A stretch of DNA of 64,000 nucleotides from Acetivibrio alkalicellulosi (GTDB lineage: Bacteria; Bacillota; Clostridia; Acetivibrionales; Acetivibrionaceae). Under the pieces are notes generated by a model. The model worked only from the letters and a program-made list of their open reading frames with translations, was not told where the DNA came from and made no database searches. The DNA lies in NCBI GenBank assembly GCA_008125075.1, contig VLTH01000003.1:282035-346034 (forward strand), read 5' to 3'. Both the position numbers and the translations under genes were made by a program. Each line of letters starts with the position of its first letter. Position 1 is the first letter of the stretch. Positions 25,463-35,601 of this stretch are shown here, piece after piece.

Positions 25463-26854
25463 CTAGAGTTTTTTCAGATACTCATCTATAGCTTCTGCAG
25501 CTTTTTTACCTGCCCCCATGGCAAGTATAACAGTTGCAGCACCTGTCACAACGTCGCCACCTGCAAATATACCTTTTTTACTGGTAGCTCCAGTACTTTC
25601 ATCTGCAACAATACCGCCCCATTTTTGTGTCTCCAATCCAGTAGTTGTTGAGGATATAAGTGGGTTTGGGCTTTGACCGATGGCAACAATTACTGTTTCT
25701 ACGTCAATGATGTGCTGTGAGCCCTCTTTTGGAACGGGTCTTCTTCTTCCAGATGAATCAGGTTCACCAAGCTCCATTTCTATGCATTCCATGGCTTTAA
25801 CCCATCCATCATCAGTTCCTAAAATGCTTGTAGGATTTGTAAGCACTTTAAATATTATTCCCTCTTCTTTTGCATGGTGTACTTCTTCAAGTCTTGCAGG
25901 CATTTCATCTTCAGAACGTCTATATATAATATATACGTTTTCAGCCCCTAATCTTTTAGCACTTCTTGCAGCATCCATGGCAACATTTCCGCCACCAATG
26001 ACGGCGACATTTTTACCTATGACTACTGGTGTATCGTATTCAGGAAATCTATATGCTTTCATAAGGTTTATTCTGGTAAGGAACTCGTTAGCAGAATAAA
26101 CTCCATTTAAGTTTTCTCCAGGTATACTCATGAAATTTGGAAGCCCAGCACCTGAACCAACAAAGATAGCTTGATATCCTTCTTCTAAAAGCTCATCTAA
26201 AGAGAAAACTTTTCCTATAACCATATTGGTTTTTATTTCAACTCCAAGCTGTTTTATTTTGTCAATTTCTTTTTGTACTATTTCTTTAGGGAGTCTAAAT
26301 TCAGGAATTCCATACATTAATACTCCTCCTGGAACGTGAAAAGCCTCAAAAATAGTAACACTATATCCCATATTGGCAAGATCTCCTGCACAGGTTAGAC
26401 TTGCAGGCCCTGAGCCTATAATTGCAACTTTTTTGTTATTGGTAGTTGGTTTGTCCTTAGAAGAATTTACATTTTTAATATACCAATCAGCAACAAATCT
26501 TTCCAGTCTTCCTATAGCAACCGATTCACCTTTTTTTGCTCTTACACATATCTGCTCGCATTGACTTTCCTGAGGACAGACTCTGCCACATATAGCAGGA
26601 AGGCTGTTTGTTTCCTTAATTTTTTCATATGCTTCTTCAAATTTACCATCTGCAACTAGAGTAATAAATTCTGGTATTTTTACATTTACAGGACAACCAG
26701 AAACGCATGGCTTGTGCTTGCAATTAAGACATCTTGTAGCTTCTTCAATTGCCATTTGCTCTGTATATCCTAATGCAACTTCTAAGAAGTTTTTATTTCT
26801 TTCATTAGGGTTTTGCTCAGGCATTTCAACTTTTTTAGGTGACATGTTAGCCAT
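25463..26854 (-). CDS. nfnB: NfnB: NADPH-binding subunit of NADH-dependent reduced ferredoxin:NADP+ oxidoreductase
   Basis: A 463-residue flavoprotein of the GltD/GltA family. N-terminal iron-sulfur cysteines: CLNCKHKPCVSGCPVNV and CGRVCPQESQCEQIC. Two dinucleotide folds follow: FAD at VAIIGSGPASLTCAGDLANM and NADP at VAVIGGGNVAMDAARSAKRL; the FAD-closing segment is KGIFAGGDVVTGAATV. Paired with the 2Fe-2S/FAD subunit upstream, it forms NfnAB, which bifurcates electrons between NADPH, NAD+ and ferredoxin. Without the partner, glutamate synthase small subunit would be the usual label, but no large subunit is present. Start: ATG 26854, after AGGAGGTG, overlapping nfnA by eight bases. Confidence 0.92.
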   Translation of the reverse strand: MANMSPKKVEMPEQNPNERNKNFLEVALGYTEQMAIEEATRCLNCKHKPCVSGCPVNVKIPEFITLVADGKFEEAYEKIKETNSLPAICGRVCPQESQCEQICVRAKKGESVAIGRLERFVADWYIKNVNSSKDKPTTNNKKVAIIGSGPASLTCAGDLANMGYSVTIFEAFHVPGGVLMYGIPEFRLPKEIVQKEIDKIKQLGVEIKTNMVIGKVFSLDELLEEGYQAIFVGSGAGLPNFMSIPGENLNGVYSANEFLTRINLMKAYRFPEYDTPVVIGKNVAVIGGGNVAMDAARSAKRLGAENVYIIYRRSEDEMPARLEEVHHAKEEGIIFKVLTNPTSILGTDDGWVKAMECIEMELGEPDSSGRRRPVPKEGSQHIIDVETVIVAIGQSPNPLISSTTTGLETQKWGGIVADESTGATSKKGIFAGGDVVTGAATVILAMGAGKKAAEAIDEYLKKL

Positions 26855-27692
26855 TACTTTCACCTCCTAATGTACAGTTGTGTTTTTCTAAAGATTCATT
26901 CTCGTGTCTTTTATACATATTTTGTCTTCTCATAGCTTCGTCAAAATCTACTAGGTGTCCATCAAAATCAGGACCGTCCACACAGGCAAATTTAGTTTTA
27001 CCTCCTACAGTTAAACGGCATCCTCCACACATACCCGTTCCATCAATCATGACAGGGTTCATGCTCACAATAGTTTTTATACCGTACTCTTTTGTAAGGT
27101 TGCTTACAACTTTCATCATTATAAGAGGACCAATTGCAATTACTAAATCGTATTTATTACCTTCTTCTATTAATTGTCTTAAGACATCTGTTACGAAGCC
27201 TTTATTTCCATTTGAACCATCATCTGTTGTTATAAATAGATTATCACTTACAGCTTTCATTTCATCTTCAAGTATAATAAGGTCTTTGTTTCTAAAACCA
27301 GTAATTGAATGAACAATAGTTCCCATAGAATGTAATTGTTTAGCTTGAGGGTAAGCTATTGCTGTTCCTAAACCTCCACCTATAACTGCAGCTTTTTTGA
27401 TTTTATCAAAATGAGAAGCAACCCCTAAAGGGCCTACAAAGTCAAGTAGTGTATCTCCTTCATTTAGTTTACCAAGCTCTGTTGTTGTTTTACCAACTTC
27501 CTGAAATATTATAGTTACTGTACCTTTTATTCTATCAAAATCAGCTATTGTCAAAGGAATCCGCTCGCTGTTTTCGTTAATTCTGAAAATAATAAACTGA
27601 CCAGGTTCTGCTTTTCGTGATATATGAGGTGCTTCTATTTCCATTAATTTTACTTGAGAATTTAACACCCTTTTTTTAACTATTTTAAACAT
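26847..27692 (-). CDS. nfnA: NfnA: FAD/2Fe-2S NAD(H)-binding subunit
   Basis: A 281-residue protein of the PyrK / ferredoxin-NADP reductase family. FAD-binding barrel at the N-terminus (ISRKAEPGQFIIFRINENSE, then IPLTIADFD), NAD-binding segment AAVIGGGLGTAIAYPQAKQL, and the 2Fe-2S cysteines near the C-terminus (GTGMCGGCRLTVGGKTKFAC). It binds NAD(H) and carries the bifurcating partner chemistry of NfnAB. Translationally coupled to nfnB by an overlap. Starts at 27692 with AAGGGGG upstream. The pair is transcribed divergently from gdhA, which uses NADPH, a plausible metabolic link. Confidence 0.93.
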   Translation of the reverse strand: MFKIVKKRVLNSQVKLMEIEAPHISRKAEPGQFIIFRINENSERIPLTIADFDRIKGTVTIIFQEVGKTTTELGKLNEGDTLLDFVGPLGVASHFDKIKKAAVIGGGLGTAIAYPQAKQLHSMGTIVHSITGFRNKDLIILEDEMKAVSDNLFITTDDGSNGNKGFVTDVLRQLIEEGNKYDLVIAIGPLIMMKVVSNLTKEYGIKTIVSMNPVMIDGTGMCGGCRLTVGGKTKFACVDGPDFDGHLVDFDEAMRRQNMYKRHENESLEKHNCTLGGESNG

Positions 27693-27729
27693 TGTTTACC
27701 CCCTTTATAAAAAGTGTAGTTTTATATTT

Positions 27730-27758
27730 ATTTTAAATTTAATATATATTTAAGTCAA
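27730..27758 (-). promoter_or_regulatory. Promoter of nfnAB
   Basis: On the minus strand: TTGACT (27758-27753), 17 bases, TAAAAT (27735-27730), about 40 bases upstream of the nfnA start. A good sigma-A match. Confidence 0.7.
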
Positions 27759-28000
27759 TTCAAATGCTGTAAGAGAATTCAGATATTTGTATTATAATAA
27801 TAAGAAAAAATACAACCTATCCATTTATTATACACTAAAACAATGAAAATGAAAGATTTTTTAATGATATCTTGCAAAAAAAATATGTTGAATTACTATG
27901 TTGAATTGTTGAAATCTTTGTTTTGTTGGGTTTAATGAGTTATACTAATTATATTAGATTTTAATGATTATATGGAATTCGAAATAAATTTTATTAGGTC
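27759..28000. other. Central part of the nfnAB-gdhA divergent region
   Basis: About 240 very AT-rich bases between the two opposed promoters. I see no gene, no dispersed repeat and no convincing operator here. Confidence 0.4.
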
Positions 28001-28029
28001 TTGCAATTAGAAAATAGTTTTGTTATAAT
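28001..28029 (+). promoter_or_regulatory. Promoter of gdhA
   Basis: TTGCAA (28001-28006), 17 bases, TATAAT (28024-28029). It gives an untranslated leader of about 130 bases before the gdhA start; I saw no obvious attenuator within it. Confidence 0.75.
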
Positions 28030-28149
28030 TTAATTGTCAGAAAATCTCATATTTTATTGCATTAATGTGTTAAGTTATTTAATTTTTCAGAGATATAATA
28101 GAAAAAGATATAAAAAAGCAAAGTGTATCATTGTCTAAAGAATAATTAA

Positions 28150-29502
<1,353 letters not shown>

Positions 29503-29522
29503 ACCTGTAATAGACTTTAATA

Positions 29523-29560
29523 GGGCTGTTGATGTGATAATATTATCACGTCAACAGCCC
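29523..29560 (+). terminator. Terminator after gdhA
   Basis: 18-base arms starting GGGCTGTTGATGTGATAA with one mismatch and a two-base loop. A long, stable hairpin, but only three T follow. Confidence 0.75.
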
Positions 29561-29780
29561 TTTGAAAATCTTATGGAACGAGTGAATTTGTTGATATGCT
29601 TTTATTAAAATTTTCTGATTAGGATTTAAAGCATCTTGGCTATTTCCTAACTGTGTTATTGTTGTTCGATAGACTTCTTGAAACAATATAAATACAAAAA
29701 ACTAAATTGAGCATACTAATAAAAGTTTTATTACCCAATTAATGTACTGTTGTAACAGGGAGGGTTAAATATACTTCAAA

Positions 29781-30695
29781 ATGAATAGTTTATTTTTAAT
29801 AGGAAATGGATTTGATTTAGCCCATGGTATGAAAACATCTTATGAGCACTTTCATCAGCATCTTAAAAATAAATATAAAAATTCAAATGCTAATTGCTTT
29901 ACTCCACCTGAAGCTATTTTGATGGAAGGAGGACATGTTTTTTATAATCAAGATGATGTTGTATGTTTTTTAATAAATATTATATCTCAAGCAGAGTCTA
30001 AGGGAGATAAATGGAGTGATCTTGAGTTTACTCTTGGTAATCTTCATTTAGATGAGTTTTTAAACGATTTTATAGATGATGATTATAAGGACAATGGGTG
30101 GAAGAGTCAAGTTTTATCTTCTAATCTAGCTGGAGCAGTTATGAAGATTAAAGACTATTTTTCTGAGTGGATAAATTCAATTGAAATTGACAATATATCA
30201 CCTAAATCGGACTTTGAAAATATGATTAACAAAGAAAGCGATTTTTTTTTGACATTTAATTATACAAAAACAATGGAGATGCTATATAAGGTAAAAAACA
30301 TTTGTCACATACATGGAAAACAAGGAGAAGAATTATTATTTGGACATGGAAATGAAAAAAATTATTATTCTAACTATACGGCTCGCTACGTTGGTTCAGA
30401 AAATCTACTTCAAGAACTTCAATCAAGTTTGAGGAAAAAAACACTTGAGGCAATTAATAAGAACAAGTTTTTTTTTCATAGATTATCAAACTTAGTCAGT
30501 AGAGTCTATTCATATGGATTTTCATTTTCTGAAATTGACCAGATATACATAAAAGAAATATGCAGTAGAGTATTAACTGAAAGTATAACATGGTATTTAA
30601 GTGATTATGAGGATGCTAATCAACGAAATCATATCATGAAAGTAATAAATTTATGTGGATTTAAAGGGGAATTTGATACTTTCCACATTTCATAA
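29781..30695 (+). CDS. AbiH family abortive-infection protein
   Basis: A 304-residue protein with the AbiH signature at the N-terminus (LFLIGNGFDLAHGMKTSYEH, FHQHLKNKY), a central FLTFNYTKTMEMLY and NICHIHGKQGEELLFGHGNE, and near the C-terminus VYSYGFSFSEIDQIYIKEIC. AbiH proteins, first described in Lactococcus, stop phage growth by an unknown mechanism at the cost of the host cell. It stands alone between gdhA and ssb, with no phage or mobility gene beside it. The binding site is GGGAGGG about 14 bases upstream, slightly far. Acquisition by transfer is likely but not shown by the sequence. Confidence 0.85.
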   Translation: MNSLFLIGNGFDLAHGMKTSYEHFHQHLKNKYKNSNANCFTPPEAILMEGGHVFYNQDDVVCFLINIISQAESKGDKWSDLEFTLGNLHLDEFLNDFIDDDYKDNGWKSQVLSSNLAGAVMKIKDYFSEWINSIEIDNISPKSDFENMINKESDFFLTFNYTKTMEMLYKVKNICHIHGKQGEELLFGHGNEKNYYSNYTARYVGSENLLQELQSSLRKKTLEAINKNKFFFHRLSNLVSRVYSYGFSFSEIDQIYIKEICSRVLTESITWYLSDYEDANQRNHIMKVINLCGFKGEFDTFHIS

Positions 30696-30713
30696 AAAAA
30701 TTTTGAATTATTA

Positions 30714-30742
30714 TAGACAAACGAACATATGTTTGATATAAT
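30714..30742 (+). promoter_or_regulatory. ssb promoter with embedded LexA (SOS) box
   Basis: TAGACA (30714-30719), 17 bases, TATAAT (30737-30742). The spacer contains CGAACATATGTTTG (30722-30735), which fits the Firmicute LexA/DinR box CGAACRNRYGTTYG at every position. A repressor bound there would block RNA polymerase directly. Confidence 0.8.
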
Positions 30743-30784
30743 TTTATTATAGTTTTATTGCAGGTTTTTTGAAAGGGTGGTATT

Positions 30785-31195
30785 ATGAACAAAGTAATAT
30801 TAATGGGGAGATTGACAAAGGATCCCGAATTGAGGTATACCAATGTGAGTAATGTGCCGGTATGCCATTTTACTTTAGCTGTGGACAGAAAGTTTCAGCG
30901 ACAGGGGGAAGAAAGGCAAGCAGACTTTATACCTGTAGTTGCCTGGGACAAAACGGCAGAGTTTTGTTCTAAATATTTCAATAAAGGTCAGCAAGTTGCT
31001 GTAACAGGAAGAATCCAAGTAAGGACATGGGATGATGACCAAGGTAAAAGACATTATATTACTGAAGTAATTGCAGAAGAGACTTTTTTTGCAGATAGCA
31101 AAAGAGAGCATACAGAATATGGAAATAATGAGGTGTCAGGTGGAGAAGAACAGAATTTTAGTTCATCTGAAGACACTGGAGATTTACCATTTTAA
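30785..31195 (+). CDS. ssb: Single-stranded DNA-binding protein
   Basis: A 136-residue SSB with an N-terminal OB fold (MNKVILMGRLTKDPELRYT, VCHFTLAVDRKFQ, DFIPVVAWDKTAEFCSKYFN, then GRIQVRTWDDDQGKRHYITE) and a short disordered tail ending in the protein-interaction tip EDTGDLPF. It is not in the rpsF-ssb-rpsR cluster, so it may be a second SSB. The promoter carries a LexA box, suggesting induction by DNA damage. GAAAGGGTGG precedes the ATG. Confidence 0.95.
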   Translation: MNKVILMGRLTKDPELRYTNVSNVPVCHFTLAVDRKFQRQGEERQADFIPVVAWDKTAEFCSKYFNKGQQVAVTGRIQVRTWDDDQGKRHYITEVIAEETFFADSKREHTEYGNNEVSGGEEQNFSSSEDTGDLPF

Positions 31196-31269
31196 TCCAT
31201 AGATAGGCTTTTCTTAGCTGTTTTTTATAATATATTTAATAAACCTTTAGAAAAACAACAAAATAACAG

Positions 31270-31299
31270 TTGACACGTATTTGAAAAATAATATATAAT
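31270..31299 (+). promoter_or_regulatory. Promoter of rpsU
   Basis: TTGACA (31270-31275), 18 bases, TATAAT (31294-31299). A second TATAAT overlaps at 31299-31304. About 95 bases of leader precede rpsU. Confidence 0.75.
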
Positions 31300-31398
31300 A
31301 TAATGTGTGCTATATTTTGTTTAGTTTCCATTTAAATCCATAGTATTGAATGAAGTTTAGTCTTAGCACAATTGTTACCATCGGAGGGAGGGAAATAC

Positions 31399-31575
31399 GT
31401 GTCTGAAGTTAGAGTTAAAGAAAATGAGTCTCTCGATAGCGCTCTTAAAAGGTTTAAGAGACAATGCGCTAAAGCAGGCGTATTGGCTGAAGTACGAAAA
31501 AGGGAGCATTATGAGAAGCCAAGTGTAAAGAAAAAGAAAAAATCTGAAGCTGCAAGAAAAAGAAAGTTTAAGTAA
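31399..31575 (+). CDS. rpsU: 30S ribosomal protein S21
   Basis: A 58-residue basic protein: [20 protein letters not shown], then [20 protein letters not shown] and a Lys/Arg-rich tail. This is the standard S21 sequence of Firmicutes. The start is GTG 31399 with GGAGGG about six bases upstream; the longer frame from 31372 would include non-conserved residues. In most Firmicutes yqeY follows rpsU; here only a decayed copy does. Confidence 0.97.
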   Translation: MSEVRVKENESLDSALKRFKRQCAKAGVLAEVRKREHYEKPSVKKKKKSEAARKRKFK

Positions 31576-31584
31576 GGGAATTGC

Positions 31585-31943
31585 ATGGCCCTTAAAGAAG
31601 TGTTAATAGTATTTAGTTGCCATGAGAGTTCTATATTAATAATACATTGGCATGGCAAGATCGGAAGTGCTTCAGGTTAAGATGATGTAAAAACCCTTGA
31701 CGATGATGGTGTATTAGAAATAGTAACTAAAAAGCAAACAATAATGAAGGGGGTCTTCTAGGAGATACAACTTCAGAAGACATTGTCATAAGGCATATTG
31801 ATATTTTATCAATACTATTATTAAAAAGGCTGTGTGTTGTTTTTAAAGAACCTTTTTGTTTAGTAAAAGTGCCTGTGGTAATAGGTGATAAATACAAGTG
31901 GTACTTCCGAAGGTATAAAAAGAAGGGAAGAGATTGTGATTAG
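31585..31943 (+). pseudogene. Decayed yqeY (GatB/YqeY family)
   Basis: The position directly after rpsU is the usual site of yqeY. Frame one from ATG 31585 reads MALKEVLI..., like the YqeY start, then a stop, then DDVKTLDDDGVLEIVTKKQT, which resembles the conserved central YqeY block. After another stop, a second frame gives SEDIVIRHIDILSILL and VPVVIGDK, resembling the later EIDIL and MPxVxGxADG parts. At least two in-frame stops and a frameshift, and about 90 bases shorter than normal. This is read by eye from family memory; chance similarity is possible. Confidence 0.55.
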
Positions 31944-31964
31944 ATTAAAAAAATAGATTCATAG

Positions 31965-31989
31965 AAGCTCGATGAAAATCGAGCTTTTT
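31965..31989 (+). terminator. Rho-independent terminator of the rpsU transcript
   Basis: AAGCTCGAT-GAAA-ATCGAGCTT with a GNRA-type loop, running into TTTTTG. A textbook intrinsic terminator, placed after the yqeY remnant, as expected if the two were once one operon. Confidence 0.9.
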
Positions 31990-32006
31990 GTAATGCTACA
32001 ATATAA

Positions 32007-32121
32007 CATATCGCAGCGGAAGCTGCAATCATAGTAGTTAAGTTCCGCTGCGATAAACAGATGAACTATATCTTCTAAAAAGTTTGCTAAAAAAGCAAAC
32101 TTTTTGAGAAGAATAGTATAC
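32007..32121 (-). repeat. Dispersed repeat family C, copy 2 (inverted)
   Basis: Reverse complement of the unit at 53746-53860, with only a few differences over about 115 bases (the clearest lie in the right-end GCAGCTTCCGC, which is GCAGATTTCGC at 53840). Both hairpins are intact. It lies between the rpsU terminator and recJ. Confidence 0.85.
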
Positions 32122-32213
32122 CTCCACACAGCTAGAAGAATTTAGAAACAAACACATAAATTAATAGTGCACAAAAATATGGAAGAAACATTGTGAAGTA
32201 AGAGGAGATTTAT

Positions 32214-34658
32214 ATGATTAAAAAAACGAAATGGAGCGTTAGCTATGTACCTGATGAAAAAGTTGAAAAATTAGCTAAGAAAGCAGGTGTTTCAAGTTTT
32301 CTTGCTAGGATTTTTTTGAGTAGAAAAATAGAAAATGAAGATCATATAAATGACTTCCTGAATCCATCTCTAAAAAATATATACCATCCCTTTCTTTTAC
32401 TAGACATGGAAAAAGCATCCGACAGAATACTTAGAGCAATTAATGATAAGGAAAAAATATTAATTTATGGAGATTATGATGTTGATGGTATAACAAGTAC
32501 ATCTATATTATTTGATTTCTTAAAAAGGCAAAATGGCAATGTAGATTTCTATATTCCAGATAGATTTGAGGAGGGATATGGTCTTTCTGAAAGTGCTGTA
32601 AAAAAAATAATCAGTAAGGATATTGATCTTGTCATTACCGTTGATTGCGGAACTACAGCCTTAGAAGAGACAGAATTATTTACGCAAAATGGCATTGATG
32701 TTGTTATTACAGATCATCATGAATGTAAAGATACTATACCTGAAGTATATGCTGTAATAAACCCCCAAAGACCTGATTGTAATTATCCTAATAAAAACCT
32801 TCCGGGAGTGGGAGTTGCGTATAAACTTATTCAGGCATTATCAAACATGATGAATATTCAAAGTGATATGTATCTTGATTTGGTTACCCTTGGAATTATT
32901 GCCGACGTAGTACCTCTTACAGGTGAAAACAGAGCCTTGGTAAAGTACGGTATGAGTATCATTAACACAACATCCAATATTGGTCTTAGATCACTTGTGG
33001 AAGTATCTGGAGTGAAAGACAAAGAAGTTACATCTACAACTGTTGGTTATACCATTGCTCCACGAATAAATGCTGCTGGAAGGCTTGGAGATGCTAAAAG
33101 AGCAGTAAGGCTTCTTACGACTGATAATGAGACAGAGGCTTTAGAACTTGCAATTGAACTTGATAGGCAAAATAAAGAAAGACAAGATATTGAAGCTTTA
33201 ATATTTGAGGAAGTAATAGAAATAATTGAAAATGATGTGGACAGTAAGGATTCAAAAATTATCATAGCTAATGGAGAAGGTTGGCATCATGGAGTTATTG
33301 GAATTGTAGCATCAAAAATTTCAGATAAGTACAATAAGCCTTGTATTTTAATTAGTACATCTTATGGAATAGGCAAAGGATCAGGAAGAAGTATAGAAGG
33401 TTTAAATCTCTTTGATGGGCTTAAATATTGTGAAAATGTGTTGGACAAGTATGGTGGACATGAATTAGCTGCTGGTCTAACCATTAAGGAAGAAAATATA
33501 CCCGAATTTAAAAGGCTTTTAAAGGATTATGTAGATTCTTGTCTAGATGAATCCCACCTAATACCAAAGTTGAAGATTGATGCAAATATAACCAAGGATG
33601 ACATTACTTTAGAAAATGCAAAACAAATAAACCTTTTAGCACCCTTTGGGGAAAGTAACCCTGAACCGTTATTTCAATTTACAAATGCACAAATTTCTCA
33701 GATCAGAACAGTAGGGAATGATAAGCATTTAAAACTTACTTTTAGTGACGGAGATTATGTTATAAATGCAATTGCTTTTAATAAGGGAGACTTAATAAAT
33801 GTATTTAAGGAATCAGATATAGTAGATGTTGCATGCATACTAGATATAAATAGATGGAATGGAGATGAAAGTGTACAGCTAATCATTAAAGATATTAAGC
33901 CTGCATGTGAAATATTAATGAAAAATATGTTTTTTATGAGTCTTGACAAGAGTATGGAACTTAACAATGATAAAATAAACAGCAGAATAGATAATATGTT
34001 TTCAATGGACAAAAATATTGAGCAGTATCTAGAGGATAATATTTCAATTGGAAATAATATAGCAATTTTAATAAACTCACTTGAGTCCTTGAAGGGAATT
34101 TATAGTATGCTTGAGAAGTTTTCTTTTATTAATGACCATAAATATTCAATAAACTTTTTAACTGTTGATACCAAAAAAAAATGTAAATTACACGTATTAG
34201 TAAATCCATGTGTTGAGCAATTGACACTATCAATATTTGATAAAATTATAATATACGGAAACTGGTTAAGCAGGGAGTATCTTTGTAAGGTTTTAGATAA
34301 AATAGATTGTTCTAATATCTGTGTTTTTGATAAGGTAAATTTTGATTTTGACAAAAAAGACATTATACCTGATAGACGGGAAATGGCTTTTTTGTATAAA
34401 TATTTAAAAACAAATTATGAAAGTACTTTTGTTTTAGAAAGCCTATTTGCTTTTTCAGATTTTATTTCTACCAAGTACGGTATTAATATTAATTATTATA
34501 AATTAAAAAAAATTATTCAGATATTTGAAGAGCTTTATTTTATAAAAAGTATTCCATATGGTAAATATGGAATGTCTGTTGAAATGTTAGATACAGCTAA
34601 AGATAAAAACAGCCTTGAAAACTCAGTTATATACAGACGTATTAATTTACTTAAATGA
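32214..34658 (+). CDS. recJ: Single-stranded-DNA-specific exonuclease RecJ
   Basis: A 5'-3' exonuclease for recombination and mismatch repair. The 814-residue protein has the DHH phosphoesterase motifs (YGDYDVDGITSTSILFDFLK, ITVDCGTTALEE, ITDHHECKD), the DHHA1 domain (GEGWHHGVIGIVASKISDKY, GSGRSIEGLNLFDGL, YGGHELAAGLTI) and an OB-fold part (LLAPFGESNPEPLFQF). About 230 further residues follow, as in the long Firmicute RecJ proteins. ATG 32214 has AAGAGGAG seven bases upstream. The recJ-apt-relA order is common in Firmicutes. Confidence 0.96.
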   Translation: MIKKTKWSVSYVPDEKVEKLAKKAGVSSFLARIFLSRKIENEDHINDFLNPSLKNIYHPFLLLDMEKASDRILRAINDKEKILIYGDYDVDGITSTSILFDFLKRQNGNVDFYIPDRFEEGYGLSESAVKKIISKDIDLVITVDCGTTALEETELFTQNGIDVVITDHHECKDTIPEVYAVINPQRPDCNYPNKNLPGVGVAYKLIQALSNMMNIQSDMYLDLVTLGIIADVVPLTGENRALVKYGMSIINTTSNIGLRSLVEVSGVKDKEVTSTTVGYTIAPRINAAGRLGDAKRAVRLLTTDNETEALELAIELDRQNKERQDIEALIFEEVIEIIENDVDSKDSKIIIANGEGWHHGVIGIVASKISDKYNKPCILISTSYGIGKGSGRSIEGLNLFDGLKYCENVLDKYGGHELAAGLTIKEENIPEFKRLLKDYVDSCLDESHLIPKLKIDANITKDDITLENAKQINLLAPFGESNPEPLFQFTNAQISQIRTVGNDKHLKLTFSDGDYVINAIAFNKGDLINVFKESDIVDVACILDINRWNGDESVQLIIKDIKPACEILMKNMFFMSLDKSMELNNDKINSRIDNMFSMDKNIEQYLEDNISIGNNIAILINSLESLKGIYSMLEKFSFINDHKYSINFLTVDTKKKCKLHVLVNPCVEQLTLSIFDKIIIYGNWLSREYLCKVLDKIDCSNICVFDKVNFDFDKKDIIPDRREMAFLYKYLKTNYESTFVLESLFAFSDFISTKYGININYYKLKKIIQIFEELYFIKSIPYGKYGMSVEMLDTAKDKNSLENSVIYRRINLLK

Positions 34659-34691
34659 GATTCTTTTTTAGTGTAGTAAGTTTCCTAGATT

Positions 34692-34767
34692 AGAGCCTGT
34701 AAATACTCCTCGAAGGCTTTTCAAAACTTGCTTCGTGCTCCCTTTCCTCGTCGTATTAACAGGCTCT
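34692..34767. repeat. Long-armed inverted repeat after recJ
   Basis: AGAGCCTGTAAATAC (34692-34706) and GTATTAACAGGCTCT (34753-34767), 14 of 15 pairs, with an inner CGAAG...CTTCG pair. It may terminate recJ or be another mobile hairpin; no second copy was found in this window. Between it and apt I see only AT-rich DNA and a family F repeat. Confidence 0.55.
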
Positions 34768-34910
34768 AAGATTGCTTTACAATGTTTCTTTCTTAAATAA
34801 TATACACCCTTAGTTTATCAGTTTATATACTTTATGTTCAAAAATAAAAAAATGTGATATTATATACCTATGTGTTTTATCAAATATAAATTGAATAAAG
34901 ATCATAAGAC

Positions 34911-34956
34911 AACTCCGTCTTATAGAAGGTGGAGCCTTAGAATAAGATATATAAAA
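34911..34956. repeat. Short repeat family F, copy 1
   Basis: CTTATAGAAGGTGGAGCCTT followed by AGAATAAGATATATAAAAG. It matches 57421-57460 (CTTATAGAAGTTGAAGTCTT, then AGAATAAGATAAATTAAAG). TCTTAT and ATAAGA can pair. It lies in the leader of apt. Confidence 0.5.
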
Positions 34957-35007
34957 GAGTTTAAAGTGTTAAAATTTAAGTAAGAGAATTTTACTAGGAG
35001 GAATATT

Positions 35008-35523
35008 ATGGAATTAAAAACAAAATTACGTCAAGTAATGAATTTTCCAAAAGAGGGAATAAACTTTATTGACATTACTACGGTTTTACAGGATGCTCAG
35101 GCACTTAAAGAGTGTATAGATGTTATGAAAGAAAAAATAATGGGATTTGGAGATTTTGATGTTATTGTAGGACCTGAATCAAGAGGTTTTATTTTCGGGA
35201 CACCACTGGCTTATGCAATTGGAAAAGGATTTGTTCCAATAAGAAAAAAAGGCAAACTTCCTTATGAGACTTTATCTGTTGAGTATCAGTTGGAATATGG
35301 AACTGATGTATTAGAAATACATACAGATGCAATCAATAAAGGTCAGAAAGTTGTTATTGTTGATGATCTATTAGCAACAGGAGGAACTACTGAATGCAAT
35401 ATAAAGCTAATTGAACAATTAGGTGGGGAAGTAGTTGGAATAGTTTATTTTGTTGAATTAGAATTTTTAAATGGAAGAAAAAAATTAGGCAACTATAATG
35501 TAAAATCCATAGTTCAATTTTGA
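35008..35523 (+). CDS. apt: Adenine phosphoribosyltransferase
   Basis: Salvages adenine with PRPP to AMP. A 171-residue protein of normal length. The PRPP-binding loop is KVVIVDDLLATGGTTECN (about residues 115-132), VIVGPESRGFIFGTPLAYAI forms the flexible-loop side and VPIRKKGKLPYETLSVEYQL the dimer/adenine region. ATG 35008 with AGGAGG upstream. relA follows after about 80 bases, the usual order. Confidence 0.96.
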   Translation: MELKTKLRQVMNFPKEGINFIDITTVLQDAQALKECIDVMKEKIMGFGDFDVIVGPESRGFIFGTPLAYAIGKGFVPIRKKGKLPYETLSVEYQLEYGTDVLEIHTDAINKGQKVVIVDDLLATGGTTECNIKLIEQLGGEVVGIVYFVELEFLNGRKKLGNYNVKSIVQF

Positions 35524-35601
35524 TGATATATAGCAGTGGTAGTTTACTATTTTAAAAAAGGCACATGTGCATAGACAATAGTATTTTGTGGAGGAGTATT
35601 A

